Under the pieces are notes generated by a model. That model ran no database searches, had not been told where the DNA came from, and was given only the letters and a program-made list of their open reading frames with translations. Made by a program: the position numbers and the translations under genes. DNA of 64,000 nt. Source: Tiliqua scincoides (taxonomy: Eukaryota > Chordata > Lepidosauria > Squamata > Scincidae). Positions 11,340 through 22,251 of the stretch are shown here, piece after piece. How positions within the stretch are numbered: the first letter of the stretch is position 1; each line of letters begins with the position of its first letter. The DNA lies in assembly GCF_035046505.1 (NCBI RefSeq), contig NC_089822.1:4377931-4441930 (forward strand), given 5' to 3'.

Positions 11340-11835
11340 ATCCAAAATCAGGAATAAATTCTTGATGGTGAGGGCAGTCCAGCAGTGGAACAGATTGCCA
11401 AGAGAGGTGGTGGATTCTCCCTCACCGGAGACTTTAAGCAGAGACTCGACACGTCCCTGCTGGGGATGCTCTAGGACAGGGGTGTCAAACATAAGACCCG
11501 CGGGCCGAATGCGCACCCCAGAAAGCAACTTATCTGGCCCTCATTATAATTGGGCTCATCTCTTGAAAGCATGACTAAAATTTGGACATTTTCTCTTCTG
11601 TCATTTGCAGCTCATGAGTTCCTAGGTGAGAACAAAGTGCTTATTTCTGGCCATCATGATATCACTTTCTGCTTAATGATGTCACTTCCGGCCCTCCGCA
11701 GGCAACAGGAATGCTAACTTTGGTCCTCTGTATGAAATGAGTTTGTCATCCCTGGGCAAACCGAGGGTTTCCTGCTACAGGCAGGGGTTAGACTAGATGA
11801 CCTTGTAGGACCTTCCCACTCTATGATTCTATGAA
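11340..11835 (+). mobile_element. CR1 LINE 3' end, split by a hAT
   Basis: The CR1 C-terminal coding region (GCAGTGGAACAGATTGCCAAG, then GAGGTGGTGGATTCTCC) runs to 11476. It resumes after the hAT as TTTCCTGCTACAGGCAGGGG and ends in the classic CR1 end CTATGATTCTATGA at 11821-11834. The unbroken relative at 51895-52112 shows the two halves were once continuous. Confidence 0.8.
11477..11754. mobile_element. Non-autonomous hAT element in CR1
   Basis: Terminal inverted repeats CAGGGGTGTCAAAC and GTTTGTCATCCCTG bound 278 bases with no coding potential. The left flank is CTCTAGGA, a TAG-centred site. The right copy of the duplication is not recognisable, probably from later change. It interrupts a CR1 3' end. 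Confidence 0.75.
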
Positions 11836-12249
11836 AACCAGAGAGCCATGATAAGGAAAATGTAAAACATTTTCCCTGTTCAAAAAAAGTGTACCTCTAA
11901 ATGTCGGGTGCTGTGGACAGGGTATGGCAGTCACCTTCATGTCTTCCTTGTCTGCTTCATGTCTGCTTCCTTCCAGAAGCACATGGCCAGCATTCAGTTG
12001 GAAATGGGATGATGGACTGGATGAGTCTTTGGTTTGGTCCAGCAAGAATATGTTTATTTTATGTTCTTATATCAAAATTCTCTTCAAACTTCAAGAGTTT
12101 AAAGAACTGTGATGCATCTAAGATTTTATTTCCCTTTCCAGTTCATTATGAGCCAGCAGAACTCACCATTTCATCAATTTTAAGGCCCACTTTTCCCACT
12201 GGGAACAGAATCAGATTTCTCACCCACTGGAATGAGGCAGCTCCATGTT

Positions 12250-12720
12250 GTCATCCTTCAGTCTCAGAAGACTATGGTATCGTGCTCTGAATGGTGGTTC
12301 TGGAACAGAGTGTCCTCTCCAGCGCGCAAAGCCTGGGTAAAGTAGGTATGGAGGATAGGCTGTTTCCCATGCAGCAAATCTCCCCTCTCCACGTCGCTGA
12401 AATGGTCCAATGGAAAGGCAGAAGCCAATACGGTTGGTTCCAGCGACGTCGCAGGAGTTGCCAGAACGTGACTGTGTTCAGCCATGAACTGCCTCAGGGA
12501 CTCCGGCTCCGGATTTTGCCTCGAGGTTGACTCCTGAAGCCTTTTCCATAACTGGATGTAGCCACAAGGCAGTGGAGGTTTGGGATCAGAGTTTTCCTTC
12601 TCTCAGATGAGCTGCCTTCCCAGGCTGACGAGTCCCATCTACCCAGTGGCTGTTTAGTCGCCTCTTATGACAAGTACAGCCAAACTGAGGGCCTATTCTT
12701 ATCCCCCAGCCCCCAGGGGA
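12250..12720 (-). mobile_element. Longest compact LINE-A derivative
   Basis: Same organisation as 5226-5575 but extending about 120 bases further at the 5' side (minus strand), to near 12720. The extra leader contains GCCACTGGGTAGATGGGACT. It ends with the LINE-A tail GAAGGATGAC. Its leader carries no frame with family resemblance. Confidence 0.7.
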
Positions 12721-13318
12721 GATTAATTCCCTAAATCAAGCCCATTGGTAACAGCAGCTGACAGGCGCAGGGGAATGTCAGAAACATCTTCATTGCCAGA
12801 CAACAGGATTCTATTTCTGAGCCCTGAATGACTCTGCAAAGGAATGGACAAGATGCCTAGAGGCAATTTTAGCAGGACTATCCTGAAGGCGTGAGGAGGA
12901 TACTACCAGGAATGAGGCAGCTGATGCATCTTCATCCTACCTGAGCAACTGGAATATTTTTGAACATTTCATGTTATTTCAGTGATTCAGCTAAATCTGG
13001 GCGGGGGGGAGGGGTCTGCAAACTGATGATAGGCCATTTTTTTTACCTTATCTTACTGAATAAGCTGAAGATGTTATCTATCTGCTACTGGTAACCAACA
13101 GGTGACCATCTCCAAGCCTGCTCAATCAATCTGCATCAATAGTGGCATTCAAAAGCATGCCAGACGTACATACGAACCTTGATCCATGTGATTTTGTGAT
13201 GTATGCCATGGGGCTTGAAGCTCACCAGTCCCCTGGCTGACTCCTGGTTTACAAAACCTTGTTTGAATAACAGAAAACAGTGCCTGATTCTGCTGATGAT
13301 ACTGGATATGAGTTTCTT

Positions 13319-13527
13319 CAGTGGCGTAACTAGAGGGGGTGCAAAGCATTAAGTTTTGCAGGACACCTCACTGTGAAGTGCAAGGGGCCCCTCCCCTTCA
13401 GAATCATTCTGGGTAGGGGGAGCAAAACGGAGGCATACACCTGGCTCCAAAGGGGAGGGAGAGGGGCTGCTTGCTTGCTGCCGTGAGGCAAAACTAGCAC
13501 TTTGCACCCCCTCTAGCTACATCACTA
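13319..13527. mobile_element. MITE-A copy
   Basis: Long inverted ends: CAGTGGCGTAACTAGAGGGG at the left and its inverted partner at the right (CCCCTCTAGCTACATCACTA). The inner inverted segments GCAAAGCATTAAGTTTTGCA and CTAGCACTTTGC extend the hairpin. Six copies occur in the window. Confidence 0.75.
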
Positions 13528-14030
13528 GCAGCCTAATGCATGCATCCAAGGCAGGATTGGGGCTGAAAGCAGCTCAGCCCAGGAGAATCGCTTCTCCTTA
13601 CCCTGGGTAATGCTGCAGCAGCTCCAATGGGTCTACTCAGTTCTCTGCCACCTAAAGGTGGCAGAGATCCGAGCAGCCCAGAGCTGCCCTGGCCTGCCCG
13701 GAAATGGGGATAAGATTCAGCATAGGTGCTGCCCCACCCCCGCTTGCCCCCATTCACCCATTGGCCCACCCACTGCCCATCTTCCCCACACCCAAAAACT
13801 CCTCCCCACACTGCTGCCCTCCCCAAACTCCACAGACTCCCGCACTGGCCTAGCTCAGCTCTCACAGACTCGCCATTTGCCCCAGATGAGCAGGTCCCAT
13901 GTCGACCTCCGGACACCAGCGCACGTCTGTGTGCCAGCCTCCTTCCTCTCTTGGTGGCATGAAAGTTTAAGACACTGGTGGGCCGGTACAAGGGATTTGC
14001 GCAGACCCAGGGCACTTTCAGGATTGCGCC
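13528..14030. repeat. Possible family G repeat
   Basis: GC-rich, with GCAGGATTGGGGCTG near the left and TCAGGATTGCGCCCTG at the right. This resembles the ends of 2879-3401 and 15074-15714. The left boundary is unclear, and the 160- and 164-codon frames here overlap each other on opposite strands, so neither is convincing. Confidence 0.35.
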
Positions 14031-15073
14031 CTGAGTTTATTCGAGTCGACCTTTTTTCCCCTCACTCATGGAAAATATCTGTATCTGAAAACATCGACAA
14101 ATGATGCCCCCTCTCCGTCCCGTCTGTCATGTGGTAAAAATGGAAAGTTACCTTTTATTTATGAGTGATCATTTTTTCCCTGTCTATACTTTGACAGATA
14201 ACGTGGCAGCAAATGATTAAGGGTCTCATTTCGCAATGTGACTCGTATGTTATTTATTATCAAAATAAAAGTCACTTTGTGAATTGAAGTTTTTAATCAT
14301 TGTGGGTTGTTTTTTTTTTCTTTTTTCCTTTCGCCTGCTCTCAGAAAATGGCTTTGTCAAAAAAAAACATGATGGAGTCGGTCAGCTCTGAAATGGCTAG
14401 CGATGGGTGGGGACCATAATTATGACTTTTAGGACTAATTATTTCACAGTGAAAGAATGAAATAGCTTTACTGGAGAAACCGTGACAAATATGGGCAATG
14501 ACATGCCTGGTTCCCTCCCTTCAGAGAGAAGGGGCCCGCATTAAGTCAGAGAAGAGTTAAAAATAGGTTGCACAAGGACACTCTCAATGAGAATCCCTTT
14601 CCTTTCCAAGAGTGTCACAGTTCAATGCTTGACAGCCCAATCCTATTCCCCACCTTCCCAGGGTATCCAGCACGGATCACATTCTGCACACTGGTTGGGG
14701 GGAGGGTGTGACCAGATGGAATGGGAGAGGTAAGTAATTTTTTTTCCCTTACATCCTGGTAAGTTGCCTCGTTGCCAGTGGGTCTCTTCAGACCCAGACC
14801 TAGAGAGAAGGGCTCTCTGGACTCAAAAAAGTGCGCAAAATGTTTAATCAGAATGCTCAGAAACGTGCACTGATATAAACACAGGCCTCTTTGTGAAGGG
14901 CTGGTGTTTGTGAGCAGTCAACTCAGCCACTGACAAAGACCTAAGCATAAAACTCCCGTGATGGTCATCTCCCCAATCCCTTTCCCCCTAAGCACTTAGT
15001 TCTCCAAAGTTCTGGGGTTCAAGTGAGCACCAAGGCCAGGACATCAGTTTTTTTTAGACGTTTCTCAGTTATA
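14031..15073. other. Unique AT-rich stretch, candidate conserved non-coding DNA
   Basis: 14040-14480 is free of repeats I can recognise and AT-rich, with TTATTTATGAGTGATC, TTTGACAGATAA and TTTATTATCAAAATAAAAG. No frame. 14640-14820 contains a GC-rich piece resembling 2040-2165. Confidence 0.35.
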
Positions 15074-15714
15074 GCCCAATCCTGTGCTGTCCAGCGCACA
15101 GGGCTGCTTTGGCGCCAAAATGACAGCCACGGTATTCAGCGTGCAACCAGGCAGCTGCCAGCAGCTCCTCGGGGGGGGGGACTTTTGTTCCCCTCCCCTG
15201 GGTAAGGGAAACAGCCCCGCAATGGGGCTACTCAATTCTTTGGCTGCCGCAGAATCGGAGAGTCCCATGTTGGGATCGCGCAGTCCCACATGGGGCTCAG
15301 AATCCGGTGGAGCCAAGCTCCATCTGTGCCACCCCAACCCCTCTCCTGCCATTCCTCCTCCCCGCCCTCCGCCCACTTTCCCCACCTCCCCCACCTTGAA
15401 ACACCTCCTCCCTGCCTCCCTCCACACCTTAGGAACATAAGAAGAGCCCCACTGGATCAGGCCAAGTGCCCATCTAGTCCAGCTTCCTGTATCTCACAGC
15501 GGCCCACCTACACTCACCTTTCTGCCACCAGGTGGTCTGGGCAACTGCTGGGTGGCAGAACACAGGCCCAGCATCGAAGCTGACCCACTGCGGGTCTGCG
15601 CTGGGCTAGCTCCAGCGCTGGGCCTGTGGTAATGGCTTGCAAACGTGCCTTATGGCACATTTGTGACAGTGCATGCCAGCGGTGAGCTGGCGCACACTCT
15701 TCAGGATCAGGCCC
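15074..15714. repeat. GC-rich foldback-like repeat (family G), interrupted by a CR1 fragment
   Basis: It begins GCCCAATCCTG and ends TCAGGATCAGGCCC. The right 100 bases are the inverted equivalent of 2890-2960. A CR1-like 3' UTR fragment at 15432-15510 (minus strand) sits inside it, so the family G copy is older than that LINE insertion. Confidence 0.55.
15432..15510 (-). mobile_element. CR1-like LINE 3' UTR fragment
   Basis: About 79 bases from AACATAAGAAGAGCCCCACT to CAGCGGCCCACC, a severely 5'-truncated insertion inside a family G repeat. Confidence 0.8.
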
Positions 15715-16630
15715 TTAATCAGTTGATCTAATTAGGTGTCTAATAGCGTAATACTTAGCAGTATGCCATATTGAACACCGTGGGGTTTACGCCCAAATAA
15801 ACCAGAATACAATTGGTCTGCACGGGGTCTACAGCCACTTACGGCGACACAATACCTGGTCCACCACTGTAAGTGCCACTGTGGCATTGGAAAAGGTCGT
15901 GGACTTTGGTGCCCTGCACAGGTGGCAGTGGCAGCTAGATGCCATGCTGGTGCAGGCAAGGTGGTGGTGGGGGCATTTCAAGGGTGGGAGGAGGTGAATC
16001 CCGCCAGCGGCAGCACACACTGGAATGCTGCCCCCATTTTCCCAGCCGGACATGCCCCCTGCTTCTCCATGGACTTACACCAGCAAAACAGCAACGTAGC
16101 TGGCAGGCTGTGTCCAGCTTGGTAGGCCAGAAGTTGTGTAGGCCTGACTGGAAGTTCGTGAATAGTCAAATTTTTTCTCATATGCACAAGTTCTCTGATA
16201 AAACTGAGGAGCACCAATTTCTTGTTTAAATAATTCACTTCGGTCTCCACAGCCAGCAAGCGTGTCAGCCTCTGGAGGAGAGAGTTACATGTGTAGGTCA
16301 CCAGGAGTAATGCTTTGGGCTGAGAGACCTCCAAACTAGGCATCTACGACTGTGTGGAATTGCCACTTGGGTCCCTGGCTGCCTGCTTGTTATCCAGAGC
16401 TTATGAAGGAGCCGAGCTATTTCCATTCTTGGCACTAGGGACTGGCAGAACCAGCCCTAAGAAGTGATCCTACCTGTCAATCTCACAGCCTCCACAAAAG
16501 CAAGTTCTTTAGACCCCCTATGGCAACATTACTTTTTCATGAGCTAAGGGCCACTTGGAAAAAGAGGAGGTTAAAAAAAATCTACTCTTCCTCAAAACTT
16601 CCTCATTTTGTTCCAATTGGAATATTTTTC

Positions 16631-16811
16631 CAGTGGCATAGCTAGAGGGGGTGCAGAGCACTAAATTTTGCAGGTAGCCTCACCACAGCGTGCAAGGGGA
16701 CCCTCCTCCTCCCCTTTGGAGCCGTTCCAGGCGGTGAGAGCAAAACAGAGGCTGTGGTGAAGCTTCCTGCAAAAAAAATAGTGCTTTGCACCCCCTCTAG
16801 CTACGCCACTG
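16631..16811. mobile_element. MITE-A copy
   Basis: Ends CAGTGGCATAGCTAGAGGGG and CCCCTCTAGCTACGCCACTG are near-perfect inverted repeats. The whole 181 bases fold on themselves. The flanks TATTTTTC and GGTTGTTC agree at five of eight positions, a weak remnant of a duplication. Confidence 0.8.
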
Positions 16812-17149
16812 GGTTGTTCAGCCAAAAGGCCTAGGGAGCGGGTGGGGGGGGATCGGAAAGATTGGCAAGAAAATGGGGTGAGGAGGCTCCAACTTATTTT
16901 AATTAAGTTGGGTGTATCCTGTTAAATGTGTTGCAACTTCCAGAACTGAGTGGGATAAGAATCCAAAAATATGCATATCAATACCTGGCAATTCAGTCTT
17001 ATACCCCTGATCAAGTTTGACAAGAGAAGGAGGCAACTGAGCACTCAAATGACAAATCCCGAAATGTCAAAGAAAATTTTGTAATTGAAATAAATTATGC
17101 CCATTCTGAACATCTGCGAGCGCCGATTGATACAAGGATGATAAATTTT

Positions 17150-17225
17150 ATTTATTTACTCATTACTTACGACATTTATATATCTCCTGTCTGCCAATGT
17201 ATTCAAGTCAAATTACAATTTAAAA
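17150..17225 (-). mobile_element. SINE or L2-type tail fragment
   Basis: TTTATTTATTTACTCATTAC followed by ATTTATATATCTCCTGTCTG matches the inverted 3' end of tRNA-derived SINEs with an L2-like tail, as at 62427-62500. Confidence 0.45.
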
Positions 17226-17740
17226 TGATGGTTTACAATCTAATAGATATGAACAAGACAAAAATGGGGGGAAACGAAGGAGAAGAGGAAAAAAAAATAA
17301 CGAAATTCAGGTAGTCAATCTTAGGGCCAAACTGAAAGCGACAGCGAAAGATCCCCAAACATGCCATTTTCCAGCTATCTTTAAAAAATGGTCTAGCAGC
17401 AGCAGGAGTGGGGAAGATGGTTCAGATCATAGCTGTACATTTCCTCTCACTGAGCAAATAAAAACTTTGAGGGTTGAATGGGGGATGGAAATGGTGAAAG
17501 TCTTCATCCTTCCTTTCCGCAGCTCAACAGTCCTGGTCAAAATTGAATAAATTGCAAGCTCTCCCACCTCCCTCTGCCGCTATTCATTTTTCTCTTCATC
17601 TTCTTCAGAGGAGAGCCAGTCACTGTTCTCCTGAGCTCATGTCCAGTTGTTAATAATAATAATATTTCAAGAGAAAGTGTAGTTAAGATGGGAGAGTTAA
17701 TGTAATATACACTACAGTTTATCTCGCTGAAAGCTAATGT

Positions 17741-17920
17741 AAGAACATAAGAACAGCCCCGCCGGATCAGGCCATAGGCCCATCTAGTCCAGCTTCCTGT
17801 ATCTCACAGCAGCCCAACAAATGCCCCAGGGAGCACACCAGATAACAAGAGACCTACATCCTGGTGCCCCCCCTTGCATCTGACATAGCCCATTTCTAAA
17901 ATCAGGAGGCTGCACATGTC
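17741..17920 (-). mobile_element. CR1-like LINE 3' UTR fragment
   Basis: From AAGAACATAAGAACAGCCCC to AAATCAGGAGGCTGCACATG, the 3' untranslated part only. It is followed by a G-rich run at 17947-17958. Confidence 0.8.
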
Positions 17921-18120
17921 AGGCCCGTAGCCAGGATTCTAGAGGCGGGGGGGGGGGGTAACCATTTTTTCAGGGCTGGGAAATTATGTCAGGTATCTAT
18001 ACTGATGTGGAAAATGAAGGATAAATATGGAGAGACATCAAAGACCCATAACTAACCCAAATTTCATTAGGAGGAAATTTTTTTTGTTGTTGTTGTTTTT
18101 TGAAAGATGCATTCATTCCT

Positions 18121-18965
18121 TGTTGGCAACCTTCAGTCTGGAAAGACTCTGGTATCGCGCTCTGAAAGGTGGTTCTGGAACAGCGTCTAGTGTGGCTGAA
18201 AAGGCCGATTCGGGAGTGACAATCCCTTCCACACTGGGAGTAAGTGCAGTCTGTCCCTGGTCTGTCTTCCTGGCTATGGGCCTTCCTTCTTTGCCTCTTT
18301 GCCTCGGTCTGTTGGCCAAGTGTTTCTTCAAACTGGGAAAGGCCATGCTGCACAGCCTGCCTTCAAGTGGGCCGCTCAGAGGCCAGGGTTTCCCACCTGT
18401 TGAGGTCCACTCCTAAGGCCTTCATATCCTTCTCGCAGATGTCCTTGTATCACAGCTGTGGTCTACCTGTAGGGCGCCTTCCTTGCACGAGTTCTCCATA
18501 GAGGAGATCCTTTGGGATCCAGCCATAATCCATTCTCACGACATGACCGAGCCAACGCAGGCGTCTCTGTTTCAGCAGTGCACACATGCTAGGGATTCCA
18601 GCACGTTCCAGGACTGTGTTGTTTGGAACTTTGTCCTGCCAGGTGATGCCGAGGATGCGTCGGAGGTAGCGCACGTGGAAAGCGTTCAGTTTCCTCTCCT
18701 GTTGTGAGCGAAGAGTCCATGACTCGCTGCAGTACAGAAGTGTACTCAGGATGCAAGCTCTGTAGACCTGGATCTTGGTATGTTCTGTCAGCTTCTTGTT
18801 GGACCAGACTCTCTTCGTGAGTCTGCAAAACGTAGTAGCTGCTTTACTGATGCGTTTATTTAACTCGGTATCGAGAGAAAGAGTGTCAGAGATCGTTGAG
18901 CCAAGGTACACAAAGTCATGGACAACCTCCAGTTCATGCGCAGAGATTGTCTGTAAAGCAATCTA
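18121..18965 (-). mobile_element. LINE-A copy, 5'-truncated
   Basis: The minus-strand 3' end is GACTGAAGGTTGCCAAC at 18121-18137, and the copy extends 5' for about 845 bases through the end of the reverse-transcriptase protein. This tail is shared with the 5S-SINEs and the compact derivatives, which names LINE-A as their likely mobility source. I leave the clade open: the motifs are those of a non-LTR element but not of the CR1-like family here. Confidence 0.85.
18450..18911 (-). pseudogene. C-terminal fragment of LINE-A reverse transcriptase
   Basis: A 153-codon frame with YLGSTISDTLSLDTELNKRI, KIQVYRACILSTLLYCSESW, FHVRYLRRILGITWQDKVPN and RRLRWLGHVVRMD, all typical of the post-palm region of non-LTR retrotransposon proteins. 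Downstream, in another frame, are KRDLKALG and a zinc-finger-like CSQCGRDCHSRIGLFSHTRRC equivalent, which is also seen in the copy at 22252. A reading-frame break therefore separates the two parts. The catalytic residues lie upstream of the truncation point. Confidence 0.8.
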
Positions 18966-19327
18966 ACAATGATCTGCATAGAATAAATGCATCTCTGTAT
19001 GTAATGTAAAATCTATTTGTCTACATAGAAATAACATGCAACTTGTCCTTTCATTTTGGACACCAGTGCAATACACAGACTTGCAACACTGCAAAAGTAA
19101 AACATATCACCATGATACAGGAAGTATTTACTTGTATTGAAAGCCTTTCATTTGCTGATGACAAAAGTAACTTTACTTTACCTAAAAGCAAGAGGCAAGA
19201 TATTGAAGTAAAATATAGCAATGCCATGGAACATTAGTTTTTTACATTATTCATTACTTTTAAAAAACAAGGTACAGAAGATTTGAAACTAGAGCTGAAT
19301 TCTCCTATCTTTCTGAGGCTTTAAATG

Positions 19328-19891
19328 CAGTGGCATCTAGGGCTGGTGTCACCCTGATTAATTTAGTTAGTTTGTTAGTTTGTTAATAGAATAGTACAGG
19401 TCACCCAACAAAATAGAACATGGAAACAACATGGATTATTTCATTGCATTAAATTATACATCAAGTGATATATAACACGACGGTATTATTCGAAAATACC
19501 AAGGTTTTCACAAAATTCTCTGCCCCTGAGCATTCTGGGACCTGTAGTCTGGCTCTCTGCTCACCCTCACCTGTCTCTCCAAGGCTTCCCAAGGCTTGCT
19601 TGGGAAGGCTTGCTGGAGCAGGAGAGCCTGCATCATCTTGGGGGGGGGGGAATTCGGCAAACACTCCCTGGGTTTTTTAAAGAAATCCCCTCTCCTCCCC
19701 TCCTGAGCCCTCCCAGTTGCCAACTGTCCAACTGTCCAACTTCTTTCACAGGTGGGATGCTGAGCTTTCCAGAGTCCAGCCCTATGCATTTCTAATCAGA
19801 AGCAAGCCCCATTGTAGTAGTGGTGCCACCCCCCCCCCGAGTGCATCACTCAGTGCAGTCCACACCCCCATGCCCCCGAGCAACATCACTG
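19328..19891 (-). mobile_element. MITE-B copy with internal insertion
   Basis: Starts CAGTGGCATCTAGGG and ends CCCCCGAGCAACATCACTG. The AT-rich core (TTTCATTGCATTAAATTATA, CGGTATTATTCGAAAATACC) is that of the other copies. About 300 bases at 19518-19815 are foreign to the family and begin with a ZNF143-like site. Confidence 0.65.
19530..19549 (-). promoter_or_regulatory. ZNF143/THAP11-like SBS motif
   Basis: On the minus strand: ACTACAGGTCCCAGAATGC, which matches the long SBS element recognised by ZNF143 and THAP11 (core ACTACAnnTCCCAGnATGC). A 19-bp match of this kind is unlikely by chance in one window, but it sits in repeat-derived DNA and binding is only inferred. Confidence 0.55.
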
Positions 19892-19999
19892 ACCGAGTTA
19901 TGCAAAATCATGACATACTACCATTCAACATTGATTTCATTGGAAATTCCTGCATCTAACTTTCTGAAATTGATAGAGATTTTAGAGGGTTAACTTATC

Positions 20000-21200
20000 T
20001 TCTCTAGTATGAGAAAAATAACTGAAATTGGAGCCAAGAGAATGACTGTTGTTCCCTTCAAAACAGGATGGGAGGCTCATTATGTCAAAGTGACCTAAAG
20101 AGATCATGATTGGCAGAACATGTAGATCATAACTTTCCCAAAGGGAAAATTCCAGGATCTTGTATAACTCTTGGTGTGGGCCAGGAATATTTTGAGATGC
20201 AGGGCAGAATGACCGCCTAATTAGAGCTGGGACCATACACCAAACCTGTCAAAATAGGCCCAATAAGGAGGTGGAAATGACATACAGTGTCACATGGGTA
20301 ACTTGTTTATCTCACGTTATTTAATGTGATTTTCTGGGTGTGGTTCTTTGAGAAACAGGATGGGAAATGAAGAGTGAACATTTGTATCCAAACTGAATCA
20401 ATTGGCTTGTGTAATTCACTTACTTTGTAGAAATAAAGCCTCCAACCCCTTTTAAAAGTTATGTGACTGTTTGGCATTGCGTCAGTACAAAAAGAATCTT
20501 AAATCTTTCCAACAAAATTTTGCAGAAAAAGTTGCTTGGGTAATCTACGCATTTCCTCTGACTTTTGTGTATAGAGGTCAAATAATAACAACATCAAACC
20601 TCTGATATTTATGTATGTATGGATAACTCCTGAACCACTTGCTCCTGTATGTCTGAGGCTTTGAAGGGAACTTGTCTAGGGTACCTCTACATTTTCTGTG
20701 ATTGCCATAGAACTTGGACCCTAAAACACATGGTAGGACCAGCAGAAACTTTTTAAAATGATCATCCTTCAGCTACTCAAGATTGAAAATCCCAGCAATT
20801 GTTGTGTGGAATTTTGCAGGCTCTGGCTACTCATTCTTGAGTCGAATGTTTTCCATTGATTCTTGATGTCTTCCATTCATGAAAAATTCATCCAGTCATG
20901 TAAATTAGAAAGGAAAAAAAATGACAGTGAATTGATGTTTGTCCATTACAATTCATGGGAAAGAATTAAAATATTGAAAGAAAGCGACCATCCAAATCAG
21001 GTAAGAAACAAAGTGAATTGTTGCAGTAAGTCAACAAAATGAATCAGAGGAGTGCAGCAAAATCCAACACATTTTTTTTTCCCCTTTTCCTCAGTGCGAC
21101 CTAGTGGTGGATGAAACTTTGACAGGTATTTATAATTACATTCTTGTCTTCCTGAATGAGTTGTGGACACTTCTTTACAAAATGCAGACCTGCAATTTTC
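20000..21200. other. Unique AT-rich stretch, no gene seen
   Basis: No frame above chance length and no family recognised. It ends at the palindrome at 21202. Confidence 0.4.
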
Positions 21201-21201
21201 A

Positions 21202-21375
21202 CATTGAAAGATTTTCATATTGCCGAAGTTTTTGTGTCAAGTTGCCCACACAACTGGCTTGATTACACCTGATTTCCCATTCAGAGAGAGATGTGAATGG
21301 GGAATCAGGTGTAATCAAGCCAGTTCTGTGTGCAACTTGACACAAAAACTTCAGAAATATGAAAATCTTTCAATG
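21202..21375. repeat. 174-bp near-perfect palindrome (81-bp arms)
   Basis: The left arm 21202-21282 is the inverted complement of the right arm 21295-21375, with about six mismatches and only 12 bases between them (AGAGAGAGATGT). The arms contain no TIR I can assign to a known transposon family, and I see no second copy in the window. An RNA from either strand would form one long hairpin. Confidence 0.9.
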
Positions 21376-21549
21376 CACCATTAAGGCTGCAATCACACTT
21401 TCCTGAGAGTAAGCCCCACTGAACAAAATAGGACTTTCTTCTGAGTAAACCTGGTTGTGCTTCTGGGGTGGGGGAATGGGGGCCATTTAAGTGTGTGCTT
21501 TTTTTCTTGGGCTGTGTTGGTGCTTGGAGAAATCCTGGGCATTTGAGTC

Positions 21550-21686
21550 CATTCATTTATTAATTTGTTTAAGTTCCATCTCTAATTATTTATTTAAATT
21601 TTATAATTTAATTTTTTTTCCAGCCCTTGACACTGTACCTGCTATTTGATGCAGCCATTCGGCCAAAAAGTTTAGAGACCCCTGGA
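21550..21686. mobile_element. hAT fragment (family F1), right end
   Basis: It matches the inverted left part of the hAT at 32006: TTTAAGTTCCATCTC, an AT-rich run, CCAGCCCTTGACACTG and the terminus AGTTTAGAGACCCCTG. The base after it begins GACTAGAT, a TAG-centred site, and is the CR1 3' end. The left terminus was not found. Confidence 0.6.
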
Positions 21687-21726
21687 CTAGATGACCTTGT
21701 GGACCCATGCAACTCTATGATTTGAT
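21687..21726 (+). mobile_element. CR1 LINE 3' terminus
   Basis: GACTAGATGACCTTGTGGAC followed by AACTCTATGATTTGATG matches the extreme 3' end of CR1 as at 11790-11834. It is split from its body by the hAT on its left. Confidence 0.6.
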
Positions 21727-22251
21727 GTTTCGTAACGCCTCTCCAAGCCAAACAGCTTTTGAGGACCTAGAAGACCTCGTTGCTCATCACCATCCCATAC
21801 AGCCCCAGGAGACAACAAGTGAGTTGTCATCTTGTCTTGGCTACCAACAGGGTGATTGCCAAACCTACTCAATCTTCCCTGTTCAGCACTACCCCTGCTG
21901 TTGTGATTAAATCTCTTCCCTAATGACCCATCAGCCATGCAGTATGACGCAGGGGACAGAATCATTCTGCACTGGCCAACTTGGCAGGAAGATTAAACGT
22001 TTCTAATTGGCCCAGAAGAGCCCAGATAATCCCACACTTTGAGAATCAGGGGAGGGTGGGTAGGCGCTGCATCTCTTCACCACCTGGGCCTGCAGACAGA
22101 GGAGCATCAGGGTGAGCTCCATCCCTGCATTTAATCCAAAACCAGCTCTGGTTGGTTCAGATGTGACCCTCCCAACCTTTTTCCTTTGCCAGTGTTGGCA
22201 ACCTTCAGTCTCGGAAGACTATGGTATCGCGCTCTGAAAGGTGGTTCTGGA

